A stretch of DNA of 64,000 nt from JAOUJD01 sp963811265 (GCA_963811265.1 CAWEQS010000024.1:1-64000), one strand, 5' to 3'. Shown: positions 26,895-37,213, numbered from the stretch's first letter. The notes: a model not told the origin generated them from the letters alone. Numbers and translations: made by a program.

Positions 26895-27944
26895 CTAGCA
26901 GATGCGCGGAAGCTGCTCGCCGGTGAGCCAGTCCACCACGCGGCGCCCGCCGAACGCGGTCTCCATCTGCACGAAGCGGTGCGGGTCTTCGACGATTTCG
27001 CCGATGATCGCGGCGCCGGCGCCGCGGGGATGCGCGCGCATCACGTCGAGCAGCCGTGCGGCGTCTTCCGGCGGGCAGATCGCGATCAGCTTGCCCTCGT
27101 TGGCCACGTAGAGCGGGTCGAGCCCGAGAAACTCGCAGGCGGCGTTGACCTGCGGCTTCACCGGGATCGCAGCTTCGCGGATCAGCATGCCGACGGTCGA
27201 CTGCCTGGCGAACTCGTTCAGCGTGGTTCCGAGGCCTCCGCGCGTGGGATCGCGCAGGCAGCGGATCGTCGGCACCGCCTCGATCATCGCCGCCACCAGG
27301 CCGTGCAGCGCGGCCGTGTCGGACTCGATCGTCGTCTCGAAGCTCAGGTTCTCGCGCAGCGACATGATCGCAACGCCGTGGTCGCCGATCGAGCCGGACA
27401 CCAGGATGGCATCGCCGGGGCGCGCGCGGTTGCCCGAGATCTCCACGCCTGGAGGCACGACGCCGAGTCCGGTGGTCGTGATGAACACGCCGTCGCCCTT
27501 GCCCTGTTCGACGACCTTGGTGTCGCCGGTGACGATGGGCACGCCGGCGTCGCGCGAGGCTGCGGCCATCGACTCGACGATGCGCTTCAGGTCCGCCAGC
27601 GGGAAGCCTTCCTCGAGGATGAAGCTCGCAGCGAGGTAGAGCGGCCTTGCGCCGTTCATCGCGACGTCGTTCAGCGTGCCGTGCACCGAAAGGCAGCCGA
27701 TGTCCCCGCCGGGGAAGAACAGCGGCGACACCACGTGGCTGTCGGTCGCAATCACCAGGCGGCCCGGAGGCGCCTGGATGACGGCGCCGTCGTTGCCCTG
27801 CGCGAGCCACTCGTTCGCGAAGCTGGCCGCGAACAGCTCGTCGATCAGCTGCGCCATCGCGCGGCCGCCGCCGCCGTGCGTCATGTCGACGCGGCCGTGC
27901 TTGAAGTCGACCGGCCGGATGTAGTCCTTCTTGACCGCGCTCAT
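26895..27944 (-). CDS. hypE: Hydrogenase expression/formation protein HypE
   Basis: A 349-residue AIR-synthetase-like enzyme. HypE dehydrates the thiocarbamate on its C-terminal cysteine to a thiocyanate, giving the CN ligands of the [NiFe] site. The C-terminus ends in PRIC, with the essential last cysteine present. The N-terminal DMTHGGGGRAMAQLI and the ATP-binding region NDVAMNGARPLYLAASF fit the family. Its ATG overlaps the hypD stop by four bases. Its partner HypF is encoded in the same operon. Confidence 0.96.
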   Translation of the reverse strand: MSAVKKDYIRPVDFKHGRVDMTHGGGGRAMAQLIDELFAASFANEWLAQGNDGAVIQAPPGRLVIATDSHVVSPLFFPGGDIGCLSVHGTLNDVAMNGARPLYLAASFILEEGFPLADLKRIVESMAAASRDAGVPIVTGDTKVVEQGKGDGVFITTTGLGVVPPGVEISGNRARPGDAILVSGSIGDHGVAIMSLRENLSFETTIESDTAALHGLVAAMIEAVPTIRCLRDPTRGGLGTTLNEFARQSTVGMLIREAAIPVKPQVNAACEFLGLDPLYVANEGKLIAICPPEDAARLLDVMRAHPRGAGAAIIGEIVEDPHRFVQMETAFGGRRVVDWLTGEQLPRIC

Positions 27945-29134
27945 TGGACTTCCGTGGGGATCCCCGCGCTGCGAGCGACGCCAGCGGGAGGCGGCTCCTC
28001 CGCCGTGATCTTCACGTCCTTGAAGCGGCCGTAGGTGTAGTGCGCCGCGCAGGCGCCTTCCGAGCTGACCATGCAGGAGCCGATCGGGTTCTCCGGCGTG
28101 CAGACCGTGCCGAACACCTTGCAGTCGGTCGGCTTCTTCACGCCGCGCAGGATCGCCCCGCACTCGCAGGCCTTGTTGTCCGCCACCGAGCGGTAGGTGA
28201 TGCCGAAGCGGCGCTCGGCGTCGAAGTCGGCGTACGCGTCCTTGATCCGGAGCGCGGAGTAGGGCACCTCGCCGAGGCCGCGCCACTCGAACGACCTGCG
28301 CAGCTCGAACACCTCCGCCACGAGCGACTTCGCCTTCTCGTTGCCCTCCCGCGTCACCGCGCGCGTGAACTCGTTCTCGACCTCGGCGCGGCCGTCGTTC
28401 AGCTGCCGCACGAGCATCAGGATCGCCTGCATGACGTCGAGCGGCTCGAAGCCGGCGATCACGACGGGCCGCTGGTATTCCTCGGCAAAGTACTCGTAGG
28501 GCTGGCTGCCGATCACCGTGCTGACGTGGGCCGGCCCGATGAAGCCGTCGAGCGGCACGGTGCCGAGTTCGCGCACCTCGGGCGACTCGAGGATGTGCGT
28601 GATCGCCGAGGGCGTCAGCACGTGGTTGCAGAAGACGGTGAAGTTCGCGAGGCCGAGCGCCTTGGCCTGGCGGATGACGATCGCGGTCGGCGGGGTCGTC
28701 GTCTCGAAGCCGATCGCGAAGAACACCACCTCGCGCGCCGGATTCTCCTGCGCGATCCGCAGTGCGTCGGCGGCCGAATAGACCATCCGGATGTCGGCGC
28801 CGCGCGCCTTCGCCTTCATCAGCGACAGCCCGCCGGACGCCGGCACGCGCATCGTGTCGGCGTAGGTGCACACGATCGCCTTGTCGTCCGCCGCGAGCTG
28901 GATCGCGTTGTCGATGCGGCCGATCGGCAGCACGCACACCGGGCAGCCCGGCCCGTGGATCATGTTGACGTTGGCGGGCAGCAGGTCCTTGATGCCGTAG
29001 CGCGAGATCGCGTGCGTGTGGCCGCCGCAGAACTCCATCAGGTTGTAGGTTCGGCCCGGCTGCGCCTCTTCGCCGATGCGGCGGGCGATTCCCCGCGCCA
29101 CCTCGCCGTCGCGGAACTCGTCGATGTACTTCAT
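27941..29134 (-). CDS. hypD: Hydrogenase formation protein HypD (Fe-S scaffold)
   Basis: A 397-residue Fe-S protein that, with HypC, holds the Fe(CN)2CO unit during assembly. Motifs: FCGGHTHAISRYG, GPGCPVCVLPIGR, PVVIAGFEPLDVMQAI, and a C-terminal cysteine cluster (CECGAILRG, CKVFGTVCTPENPIGSCMVS) for the [4Fe-4S] centre. Full length and intact. Upstream it overlaps hypC by four bases, and downstream hypE by four. Confidence 0.96.
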   Translation of the reverse strand: MKYIDEFRDGEVARGIARRIGEEAQPGRTYNLMEFCGGHTHAISRYGIKDLLPANVNMIHGPGCPVCVLPIGRIDNAIQLAADDKAIVCTYADTMRVPASGGLSLMKAKARGADIRMVYSAADALRIAQENPAREVVFFAIGFETTTPPTAIVIRQAKALGLANFTVFCNHVLTPSAITHILESPEVRELGTVPLDGFIGPAHVSTVIGSQPYEYFAEEYQRPVVIAGFEPLDVMQAILMLVRQLNDGRAEVENEFTRAVTREGNEKAKSLVAEVFELRRSFEWRGLGEVPYSALRIKDAYADFDAERRFGITYRSVADNKACECGAILRGVKKPTDCKVFGTVCTPENPIGSCMVSSEGACAAHYTYGRFKDVKITAEEPPPAGVARSAGIPTEVQ

Positions 29135-29376
29135 GCCGCCTCCGCAGACGCGCCGTCGTTGGCCGCGCCAGCTTCCGCGAACAGCGCCAGCGTGCGCGCG
29201 GCTTCGTCCGGATCGAGGCGCTGCAGCGCGTAGCCGACGTGGACGATCACGTAGTCGCCGGCGACGACGCCGGTCACGAGTTCGAGGGAGATGCGCTTGC
29301 GCACGCCGTCGACGTCGACGACGCCCTCTTCATTCGGCAGCACTTCGACGATGCGGGCGGGGATGGCGAGGCACAT
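29131..29376 (-). CDS. hypC: Hydrogenase assembly chaperone HypC
   Basis: An 81-residue HypC/HupF-family chaperone beginning MCLAIPARIVEV; the N-terminal Cys2 is the iron-binding residue. It delivers the Fe(CN)2CO group to the large subunit precursor. The start at 29376 sits eight bases downstream of the hypF stop. A second family member, hupF (36272-36577), is specific to the structural gene group. Confidence 0.95.
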   Translation of the reverse strand: MCLAIPARIVEVLPNEEGVVDVDGVRKRISLELVTGVVAGDYVIVHVGYALQRLDPDEAARTLALFAEAGAANDGASAEAA

Positions 29377-29384
29377 GGGGGTTT

Positions 29385-31722
29385 TCAGTCCGTTGGTTTC
29401 GTTCGGGCGGCGAGCACATGGCGGGCCACCCAGGCCTGGCCGAGCGCGAGCCCGCCGTCGTTGGCTGGCGCCTGGCGTGCTTCGATCACGTCGAAGCCGT
29501 CGGCCGCGAGGCGAACGCGCAGGCCGGTGGAGACGATGGCGTTGAGGAAGCAGCCACCGCCGAAGGCGATCGTGCCGACGCCGGCGCGGCACGCAGCCGA
29601 CGCGGCCCACGCGGCGAGCGCGTCGACCAGCGTCGCGTGGAAGAGGGCGGCGCCGTAACTCGCGCAGCGGGCGTCGAGCAGCGCCGGCGCCAGCGGCAGC
29701 AGGTCGAGCACGCCGTCGGCGTCGATGCGGAAGCCGTCGGCCAGCGGGCGCACCGCGCCGTGACTCGCGGCCAGGCCCTCGAGCAGCATCGGCGCCTGGC
29801 CTTCGAAGGACTGGACCTCGCGCACGCCGAGCAGCGCGGCGGCGGCGTCGAACCAGCGGCCCATGCTGCTCGTCAGCGGCGTGTTGAGCCGCTGCTGCAG
29901 CATCTGGCGCACGAGCGGCGCGCCCGGCCGGTCGAAGCGACGCACGATCTCGTCGCCGCGCTCCAGCAGGTGGAGCACCGCGGCGCCGAGCCGCCACGGC
30001 TCGCGCGCGGCGCGGTCGCCGCCAGGCAGCGGCAGTTCGCGCAGGTGACCGACGCGCGTCGAGCGCCCGCCATCCACCAACAGCAGTTCGCCGCCCCAGA
30101 TCCCGCCGTCGTCGCCGAGTCCGACGCCGTCCAGCGCGATGCCGAGCACGGGTCGGTCGATGCCGTGCTCCGCCATCACGGCGGCGATGTGCGCGTGGTG
30201 GTGCTGCACGCCGATCAACGGGATGCCGCGCTGCGCCGCCAGCCCGGCCGCGAAGCGCGTGCTATGGAAGTCGGGATGCAGGTCGTGCGCGACCGCCACG
30301 GGTTCGATCGCCAGCACGTCGAGCAGGTGATCGACGGCTTCCTCGAGCGCCACGCAGGTCGCCGCGTTGTCGAGCGAACCGATGTGCTGCGACAGGAAGG
30401 CTTCGTCGCCGCGCGTGGCGCAGACCGTGTTCTTCAGGTAGGCGCCGACGGCGAGCACCGAGCGGACCGTCGGCCGCGAGCCGGATCGACGCCGGCGTGT
30501 AGCCGCGCGCGCGGCGGATGAAGGCCGGCGTCCCGTTCGTCTCGGCGCGCGCCACGCTGTCGTCGCAGCGGATCAGGATGGCGCGGTCGTGCACCAGCAG
30601 CGCGTCGGCGATCGGGCCGAGGCGGCGCACGGCTTCGTCGTTGTCGATCACCAGCGGCTCGCCGCCGGGGTTGGCGCTCGTCATCACGAGCGCGAGCGGC
30701 TGCGGCTCGCCCAGCCAGCGCGTTCCGGCGGGCCGGCCGGCGGCCTCGTGGAACAGCAGCACCTGCAGCGGCGTGTGAGGAGCCATCACGCCGAGCGTCG
30801 CCATGCCGGGCGCGACGCCGGGGAGCGCCTCGTCGCAGCCGGGCTGCTTGTCGAGCAGCACGATCGGACGCTCGGGCGTGGCCAGCAGGGCGGCGGCCTG
30901 CGTCGTGACGCGCGCCAGCGGCGCGATCGACGCGAGGTTCGCGAACATCACTGCGAACGGCTTCTCTTCGCGCTGCTTGCGGCGGCGCAGTTCGGCGACC
31001 GCCACTTCATTGCGCGCGTCGCACACCAGGTGGAAGCCGCCCAGGCCCTTGATCGCGACGATGCCGCCGCGGCAGATCCGCTGCACGGCTTCCGCGAGCG
31101 GGTCCGCCACCGCAAGCGGCTGCCCGCGGTGATCCCACAGCGCCAGCTGCGGTCCGCACTCCGGGCACGCATTCGGCTGCGCGTGGAAGCGACGGTCGGC
31201 CGGCGCGTCGTACTCCGCCTGGCACGCCGGGCACTGGACGAACGATGCCATGCTGGTGTTCGGGCGGTCATAGGGCAGCGAGCGCGTGATCGTGTAGCGC
31301 GGTCCGCAATGCGTGCAGTTCGTGAACGCGTACCGCCACCGCCGGTTCGCCGGATCGAGCATGTCGGCGAGGCAGTCGGGACAGGTTCCCGCGTCCGGCG
31401 TGACGCCGGTCGTGACCGGCCCGCCCGCGCTCGCGACGATCGGGAACGTGCGCTCCCCCAGCGGAGCCATCGGCGTGGCGTCGATCGTGTCGATGCGCGA
31501 CAGCCGCGGCGCCTCGCTGCGCAGGCGGAGCACGAACCGGTCCAGCGCCTCGTCGGTGCCTTCGAGTTCGATCTCGACGCCGGCGCCGTCGTTCAGCACG
31601 CGGCCGCCGAGGCCGAGCTCCGTCGCCAGCCGATACACCGTCGGCCGGAAACCGACGCCTTGCACCTGTCCACGCACGCGCAGGCGGCGGCGATGGACGG
31701 CAGGGGCGAGCACGGCCGACAT
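29385..31722 (-). CDS. hypF: Carbamoyltransferase HypF, one frameshift
   Basis: About 779 residues in two joined frames. The domains in order are acylphosphatase (RLRVRGQVQGVGFRPTVYRL), two zinc-finger CxxC pairs (CPDC, CTHC, CPAC, CPEC), YrdC-like (GIVAIKGLGGFHLVC), and a Kae1-like carbamoyltransferase with HHHAHIAAVMAEH and FGGGCFLNAI. HypF makes carbamoyl-AMP and passes it to HypE. The frame changes near 30465 (AADGP then SVLAVGAYLKN); both halves are otherwise intact, so an indel error is likely. It starts next to the hypB stop (eight bases). Confidence 0.93.
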
Positions 31723-31729
31723 CGAACGG

Positions 31730-32654
31730 CTACTCCGCGACGACCTTCGGCTGCACGCGCGCGTGCCGCGCGGTGACCGCGTGCAGCCTGACCCACGCGA
31801 GCCAGGTGTCCATGCCGTCGCCCTTGGTCGCCGAGACCTGCAGCACCTCGATGCCAGGGTTCACGCGACGGGCGTACTCGATGCACTTCGCCACGTCGAA
31901 AGTCAGGTATGGCAGCAGGTCGACCTTGTTCAGCAGCATCAACGTTGCCGCCTTGAACATGTCGGGATACTTCAGCGGCTTGTCCTCGCCTTCGGTCACC
32001 GACAGCACCACCACCTTGTGCGCCTCGCCGAGGTCGAACGCGGCCGGGCAGACGAGATTGCCGACGTTCTCGATGAAGAGCACCGACTCCGCGGGCGGCT
32101 GCAGCCGCTCGAGAGCGCGTTCCACCATGCTCGCGTCCAGGTGGCAGCCCTTGCCGGTGTTGATCTGCAGCGCGGGCGCGCCGGTGGCGCGGATGCGCTC
32201 GGCGTCGTTGGTGGTCTGCTGGTCGCCCTCGATCACCGTGATGGGCAGGGACGGCAGCAGCCGCTTGATCGACTCGGTCAGCAGCGTCGTCTTGCCCGAG
32301 CCTGGGCTCGACACGAGGTTGACCGCGAAGATGCCGCGTTCGGCGAGGAACTCGCGGTTGAAGCGCGCGTGCTGGTCGTTCTTCGCGAGGATGTCCTGCT
32401 CGATCTGGACCATCCGCGACGGCGACAGGCCGGGCGCGTGCGCGTGGCCGTCGTGATGGACGTGATCGTGACCGCAGCCGGGGCCGTGCGACGTGATCGT
32501 GCCCATGGTCGTGATCGTGCCCATCGTGGTCGTGATCATGGCCATGATCGTGGTCGTGCCGGTGCGCCGTGCCGTCGGCATGCCGATGCTCGTGTCCGTG
32601 CGCTTCGCCTTCGATCTTCGTCTCGCCGCTGCCGCAGCCGCATGTCGTGCACAT
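31730..32654 (-). CDS. hypB: Hydrogenase nickel incorporation GTPase HypB, one frameshift in the His-rich region
   Basis: The N-terminus MCTTCGCGSGETKIEG carries the CxxCGC high-affinity metal motif. A histidine/aspartate tract follows (repeated GHDHDH over about 40 residues) and then a GTPase domain with P-loop SSPGSGKTTLL and NKVDLLPYL. HypB stores Ni through its His tract and, with HypA, inserts it into the large subunit. The frame changes near 32490, inside the repetitive GTGATC/GTGGTC stretch, where sequence errors are likely. The rest is full length. Confidence 0.93.
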
Positions 32655-32675
32655 GATGTTTCCTCTCGGACCGCG

Positions 32676-33017
32676 TCAGGCGATCTCGATTTCCTTGACT
32701 CGCATTTCCTCGCCCTGCGTCACCTGCAACTGGTGGCTGCCGCATCGCGGGCACGGTTCGCCCAGCCGGGCCAGGTCGACCGACTCCCCGCAAGGCATGC
32801 ACCAGGCGCGCCCGGGCGTGGTCTGGATTTCCAGCCGCGCGCCGTCGGCCACCGTCCCGCGCTTCACGACGTCGAACGAGAAGCGCAGCGCCTCCTGCTC
32901 GACGTGCGAAAGGGCTCCCAGTTCGAGCCAGACCGCCCGGACCGCGCTGGCATCGTTGGCCCGCGCCGTCGTCTCGACGATCTCCACAATGCCCTCCGCG
33001 AGCGACATCTCATGCAT
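32676..33017 (-). CDS. hypA: Hydrogenase nickel incorporation protein HypA
   Basis: A 113-residue metallochaperone. The N-terminus MHEMSLAEGIVEIVE carries the Ni ligand His2. The zinc site is built from CMPCG and CPRCG, about 30 residues apart. It works with HypB. Its start overlaps the stop of hupK by eight bases, giving a continuous hupK-hypA-hypB transcript. Confidence 0.95.
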   Translation of the reverse strand: MHEMSLAEGIVEIVETTARANDASAVRAVWLELGALSHVEQEALRFSFDVVKRGTVADGARLEIQTTPGRAWCMPCGESVDLARLGEPCPRCGSHQLQVTQGEEMRVKEIEIA

Positions 33018-34135
33018 CGGCGATCTCCACGCGGCAGGCGACGCACGGATCGAGCGACTGCACCACCAGGCGCGCGTCGCGCTCCAGCCGCCCGTGGTCG
33101 GCCGCGCTGCGCCCGGTGAGCGCCTGCGGAAGCGGGCCTTGCGGGTGGAAGTTCCATTCGGTCGGCGCGACGATGCAGTAGTCGGTGACGAGCCCGCGCT
33201 CGACGCTGCACCCGGTGCAGCAGCAGGCCGCGCGCGGTCTCGGCGAGGCCAAGACCTGCTCCGTCGGACAGCGCATGGCTGCGCACGGCGGCGACGCGTC
33301 CCGCGGACCGGGCGCGCAGGTCGCGCACCAGCACGGCGAGTTCGACGAGCCGAGCGACGAAGCGCGTCGACGCGGTCCGGCCGTCGCGCTCGAGCAGGGC
33401 GGCGATCAACGGTGTGCCGGCCTGCCGCGCCAGCGCGCCGGTCTCGGCCGGCATGCCGCCCCAGCGCGGAAACCGCGCGTACTCGGAGTCCGCTTCCAGG
33501 TCTTCGATCACCGACCGGCGCAGGTTCTCCAGGGTGGCGTCCGGCATCAGCGCCACGTCGCTTCGCCCGAGGCCGGGCACTTCGTCTCGCATCCGGCGCA
33601 GCAGGCGGGCCGGGAGCGTCGCGCCGGCTTCGACCCAGTGATCGAGCGCGGCGAGGTCCGTCGATGCCAGCCAGTCTTCCGCGAGCGTTCCGTGCACGTG
33701 CTCGCGCAGCACGTCGTCGGCGACCGCCAGCAACGCGTCGAGCGTGGCGCCGTCGTCGACGACCGCACTGCTCGCATGGCGGACGGAAGCGACGGCGGGC
33801 ACCTGGGCTTGTTCGCCCATGGACTTGGGCCAGTCGATCAGGAGCCGCCACACGCCTTCCTGCAGCGTCTCGAGCGTCACGACGAGGGCCTGGCGTTCCT
33901 GTTCGCGCGCCGGGACCTCCAGGCCGTGCGCGGCGGCGATCGCGGCGGCGGACGCGGCGCCCTGCGCGCGCTGGCAGATGCTGAAGAGCAGCGGAACGAG
34001 TCGCTGCACGTCCGCGGGTGGACGGCCGCGCACGAGGCGCGGCGGCAGGCCCGTGCGCGACGAGGCGAGGGACACCTTGTGTACCCGGTGGTCGCTGCAG
34101 GAGAGCCGCACGGTGATTTCGCCCTCGGGGTTCAC
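33010..34135 (-). CDS. hupK: Hydrogenase accessory protein HupK/HoxV, one frameshift
   Basis: HupK/HoxV resembles a hydrogenase large subunit without the N-terminal ligand pair and acts as an assembly scaffold. Here the C-terminus keeps the large-subunit-like end, QSLDPCVACRVEIADA, and also APTEWNFHPQGPLPQAL. The N-terminal part is a helical region with ASSRTGLPPRLVRGRPP. Two frames join near 33210. The GTG at 34135 is chosen because the hybE stop (TGA) overlaps it and the similarity starts there. Found in the hupGHIJK order of Cupriavidus and Rhizobium. Confidence 0.85.
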
Positions 34136-34721
34136 TCGGTCCGTTCCCCTCGCAGGAACCGTCCGCGCAGGAAGTCGCGCTTGCTCATCGGCGCCGTCGC
34201 CTGCTCCTTGATCTGCGCGATCGGGCCGGGCGGAAGCCCGGCGACTACCTCGGCCTTCGGCACGTCGGGCTCCGGGCGCGTTGGCCGGGTCGAGCAAGGC
34301 CGCGCGCGCCAGTTCGGCCACCTGACAGGCGGTCGCGTGATCGGGCAGTTCGAGCACCGGCGAGATCAGCGAGCACATCTGGTACTCGCCGACCGCGTCG
34401 TCGCGCGACGAAATGAACTCGTATTCCCCGGCCGGGAAGGCATAGCGCAACTTCCTGCCCTGCGGCAGCGAGGTCCAGGCCGACATGTCGCGCGGCAGCA
34501 GCATCAGGTTGATGCACCAGGGCGTCACCATCGCGCCGAGCCAATGCGACTCCCACGGCGCGAACGCGACGGCCTCGACGTCGATCGCCGGGTTCACGAA
34601 GTTGAGCCCTTCCATCCGCCGGGCGATCGCGCGATACGCCGCGTTCAGCCGCGGCGACGGGTCGGGCAGCAGCGGCTGCGGGCCGGCCGCGGCGTCGAGG
34701 ACTGCTGGCGGTCTCAGTCAT
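34132..34721 (-). CDS. hupJ: [NiFe] hydrogenase assembly chaperone HybE/HupJ, two frameshifts
   Basis: HybE-family proteins bind small and large subunit precursors before Tat export. The central motif MEGLNFVNPAIDVEAVAF and TPWCINLMLLPRD are diagnostic. An N-terminal leader starting at the ATG at 34721 joins near 34700. The C-terminus, rejoined near 34275, reads EPDVPKAEVVAG and finishes with SKRDFLRGRFLRG, a typical HupJ tail. The start overlaps the end of the rubredoxin gene, and the stop overlaps hupK, so these genes are translationally coupled. Confidence 0.85.
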
Positions 34722-34920
34722 CGTTGATGACCAGGAAGCCGTCCTTGGTCGTGGAGCAGTTGGGGCAGGTCCAGTGATCGGGCAGGTCCGTGAACGGCGT
34801 GCCGGACGGGATCTGCCACACGGGATCGCCCTCGGCCGGGTCGTACACGTGCCAGCAGACCTTGCACTCGAGGCGGGTCGTCGGGCCGACCTGGGCGTCA
34901 TCGCCCGCGCGTTGATCCAT
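34714..34920 (-). CDS. hupI: Rubredoxin HupI/HoxR
   Basis: A 68-residue rubredoxin with the Fe(Cys)4 pairs CKVC and CPNC, and the aromatic core VYDPAEGDP and PFTDLPDHWTCP. In O2-exposed hydrogenase systems this rubredoxin is needed for small-subunit cluster maturation under air. The ATG at 34920 gives the usual size. The open frame continues upstream through hupH in another register and is not coding. Its gene overlaps hupJ by eight bases. Confidence 0.95.
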   Translation of the reverse strand: MDQRAGDDAQVGPTTRLECKVCWHVYDPAEGDPVWQIPSGTPFTDLPDHWTCPNCSTTKDGFLVINDD

Positions 34921-34940
34921 CTGCTCGCGTCCGTGGTCCG

Positions 34941-35801
34941 TCAGGCCGCGCAGGACTCGCTCATCCAGTCGATCAGCTCGGCCAGCCGCGCGCGCGTGTC
35001 GTCGAGGTCCTCGGGCGCGGCGAGCGCCACCTCGGGCACGTCGACGACCTCGATCGTGTTCAGGATCAGCGTGTTCATGCTGTTGAAGTACTGCACCCGC
35101 CAGACGTTGCGGGCGGCGGTCGACGTGATGCGGCAGTTGCCGAACCCGCGCGAGATGATGGCCACGCTGCCGACCGGCAGCGCGCGCTCGAGCATCTGGT
35201 GATCCTCCGGCGTCATCGGGAACAACGTCAGGTTCAGCACGTGCGGCCGGTCGCCCGCCTTGCGCGACTTCAGCTGGGCCTGCAGTTCGTGCAGCAGGGC
35301 GGGCGAATTCATCGCGCCGTCCGCAATCTCGACCGGCATCAGGCTGTCGCGCGCGCCGTCGCGGGCCGCGGCGAGCACCGCGGCCGGCAGCGGCGCCGCC
35401 TCGAGCCAGTCGGCGAGCAACTGGCCCGCGCCGTCGAGCTCGACCACGCGCCACAGTCCGGCAAACACGCTCTCCTGCACCTTCAGCAGGCGGTTGCCGG
35501 TCGCCCGGATGCTGACCTCGCCGTCGCCAAGCACCTGGTTGGCGATCACCTGGGCCGCGGCCGGCACGCCGCGCATGTCGAGCACGGGGTGCGGCGAGCC
35601 GGGCTTCCACTGCTCCATCATGGCGAGCAGGCGCGCCAGCGTGTCGCGCGCGATGGCGAGCGACGCCGTGTCCTCGGTCTCCGGGACGCTCGGCATTTCG
35701 AAGGTGCTGACGTCGCGCGGGATGTCGAGGTACTGCAGTTCTTCTTCCTCGACTTGGGAGCCGGGCCCGGTGACGCGAAGGGGGATAGGAAAGGATTTCA
35801 T
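34941..35801 (-). CDS. hupH: Hydrogenase expression/formation protein HupH (HyaF family)
   Basis: A 286-residue HupH/HoxQ protein. The typical pieces are MKSFPIPLRVTGPGSQ at the start, GLWRVVELDGAGQLLADWLE in the middle, and the C-terminal SRGFGNCRITSTAARNVWRVQYFNSM, the best-conserved region. The family assists small subunit and Fe-S cluster maturation. The start at 35801 matches relatives; the in-frame ATG at 35816 adds MEQGR and is less likely. Separated from hupG by 15 bases. Confidence 0.93.
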   Translation of the reverse strand: MKSFPIPLRVTGPGSQVEEEELQYLDIPRDVSTFEMPSVPETEDTASLAIARDTLARLLAMMEQWKPGSPHPVLDMRGVPAAAQVIANQVLGDGEVSIRATGNRLLKVQESVFAGLWRVVELDGAGQLLADWLEAAPLPAAVLAAARDGARDSLMPVEIADGAMNSPALLHELQAQLKSRKAGDRPHVLNLTLFPMTPEDHQMLERALPVGSVAIISRGFGNCRITSTAARNVWRVQYFNSMNTLILNTIEVVDVPEVALAAPEDLDDTRARLAELIDWMSESCAA

Positions 35802-35816
35802 TCGTCCTTGCTCCAC

Positions 35817-36275
35817 TCAGTGACAGGGGCCGGCGGCGCCGGCGCTGTTGACCGCGATGCCGATCGTCGGCGCGCGCGTCGGCTCGGCTTCGAGCAGGCG
35901 CTGCATGTCTTCCACGTACTCCTGCCACATGCGCAGGCCGTCGACCGCGCCGACGTAGCGGCCGTCCTTCAGCATCACGAGGGCGGGCCAGCGCGCGAAG
36001 CCGTAGCGCGTCGCGGCCTTGCGCGAGTCGGGCGGCAGCAGCACGCCGCACCGGAAACGGCCGGCGAATACCTTCGCCAGTTCGGGCGCAATCACGGCGA
36101 GGTCGAGCGTCTCCTTGAAGCGCACCGGATCCTCGGTGAAGACGAGCAGCGCGTGGCCCGGCGCGTCGACGAACGCGTCGAGCGTGCCGAGCTCGAGGCG
36201 GGCGAAGCCGTGGCGGCTGGACAGTTGTTCGAGCAGCGGATGCAGCGCTGGCGCATCCGTCAGGAGTGCACTCAT
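35817..36275 (-). CDS. hupG: Hydrogenase accessory protein HupG (HyaE family)
   Basis: A 152-residue thioredoxin-fold chaperone without the redox CxxC. It reads FTEDPVRFKETLDLAVIAPEL and FARWPALVMLKDGRYVGAVDG, the conserved HyaE strands. HyaE/HoxO is thought to guard the Tat-exported small subunit. It overlaps the hupF stop by four bases. The C-terminal ten residues (NSAGAAGPCH) look unordered. Confidence 0.92.
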   Translation of the reverse strand: MSALLTDAPALHPLLEQLSSRHGFARLELGTLDAFVDAPGHALLVFTEDPVRFKETLDLAVIAPELAKVFAGRFRCGVLLPPDSRKAATRYGFARWPALVMLKDGRYVGAVDGLRMWQEYVEDMQRLLEAEPTRAPTIGIAVNSAGAAGPCH

Positions 36276-36577
36276 GCCTTGGTGTCCTTCAGGTGGGGTG
36301 GGAGGGCCGGCTCGCGGCCGACCAGATCGGCGAAGAAAGCGTCGAGGTCGCCGGTGCCGCTCGCCGCCGCCTCGAGGGCGTCGAGCGCATCGTTCGTCTG
36401 GCGCGCCTCGTCTTCGGTCAGCGTGCGCACGGCAGAGCCCTGGTAGGCCAGCACCCAGGAGCCGCACGGCACGTCGCCCAGCAGCATCGTGTTCAGCCGC
36501 TCGCGGCGGCCCCGGCCCGCGCACTCGGCCATGCCGTCTTCGCAACGCTCGACCTCCATCGGAATGCCGACGCACAT
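36272..36577 (-). CDS. hupF: HypC-family hydrogenase chaperone HupF
   Basis: A 101-residue HypC/HybG/HupF-family protein starting MCVGIPMEVERCEDGMAECA, with Cys2 preserved and about 20 residues more than HypC at the C-terminus. HupF protects HupL from O2 in rhizobial systems, a role distinct from HypC. It starts at 36577, two bases after the hupD stop, and overlaps hupG. This is the second family member in the window and supports dedicated aerobic maturation. Confidence 0.93.
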   Translation of the reverse strand: MCVGIPMEVERCEDGMAECAGRGRRERLNTMLLGDVPCGSWVLAYQGSAVRTLTEDEARQTNDALDALEAAASGTGDLDAFFADLVGREPALPPHLKDTKA

Positions 36578-36579
36578 GG

Positions 36580-37203
36580 CTAGCGCTCCAGCGCGCCGAG
36601 CAGGCGCGGATCGCCGATGCGGCAGGCGTCTTCTTCCGTCGGACGGCTGGCTTCGTAGGCACTGAGCGCGAGCGACTGCGCGTTCAGCGGCTCGACGGCT
36701 TCGCCTTCGGCGCGTCGCCGCCCGGGGAAGCCCCACTCGGCGAGCTGCGCCGCGGCGAGTTCGACGGCCTCCGCCAGGCGCGCGCGCACGGGTTCGGTGA
36801 GGCTGCCGCCGAAGTCTTCGAGCGTGACGGGCTGCACGCCGATCGCGGTGATCGTGTCCGGCGTGCGGCCATGCAACTGCGCGAGCGCGAGGATGTCGTT
36901 GAAGCCGTTCTGGTGCGGGCTCATCTTGCGGGCGCCCCAGCGGGGCACCTCGTCGTCGCGCAGCACCTTCAGCGTGCCGGGCGGCAGGCCGAAGTCGACC
37001 GCGTCGAACACCAGCACGCGACGCGACGCCTCGACGTACTCGAGCAGGTTCAGGCCGAGCGTGCCGCCGTCGAGCAGCAGCACGTCCGGAGTGGGGTACT
37101 CGACCGCGGCGTTCAACGCCTCGACCGCGCGCACTCCGAAGCCTTCGTCGGCCCAGAGCATGTTGCCGATGCCGAGCACCAGCACTTCGCGCCGGTCGTC
37201 CAT
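36580..37203 (-). CDS. hupD: Hydrogenase maturation endopeptidase HupD/HoxM
   Basis: A 207-residue protease that cuts the C-terminal peptide off HupL once Ni is inserted. Ni-sensing ligands are visible: Glu in LWADEGFG (residue about 20), Asp in VFDAVDFG (about 68) and His in MSPHQNGFNDILA (about 98). The substrate tail is present on HupL. It starts at 37203 directly downstream of the palindrome at 37214-37232 and is the first gene of the hupD-hypX run. Confidence 0.94.
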   Translation of the reverse strand: MDDRREVLVLGIGNMLWADEGFGVRAVEALNAAVEYPTPDVLLLDGGTLGLNLLEYVEASRRVLVFDAVDFGLPPGTLKVLRDDEVPRWGARKMSPHQNGFNDILALAQLHGRTPDTITAIGVQPVTLEDFGGSLTEPVRARLAEAVELAAAQLAEWGFPGRRRAEGEAVEPLNAQSLALSAYEASRPTEEDACRIGDPRLLGALER

Positions 37204-37213
37204 GGCTTTTCTC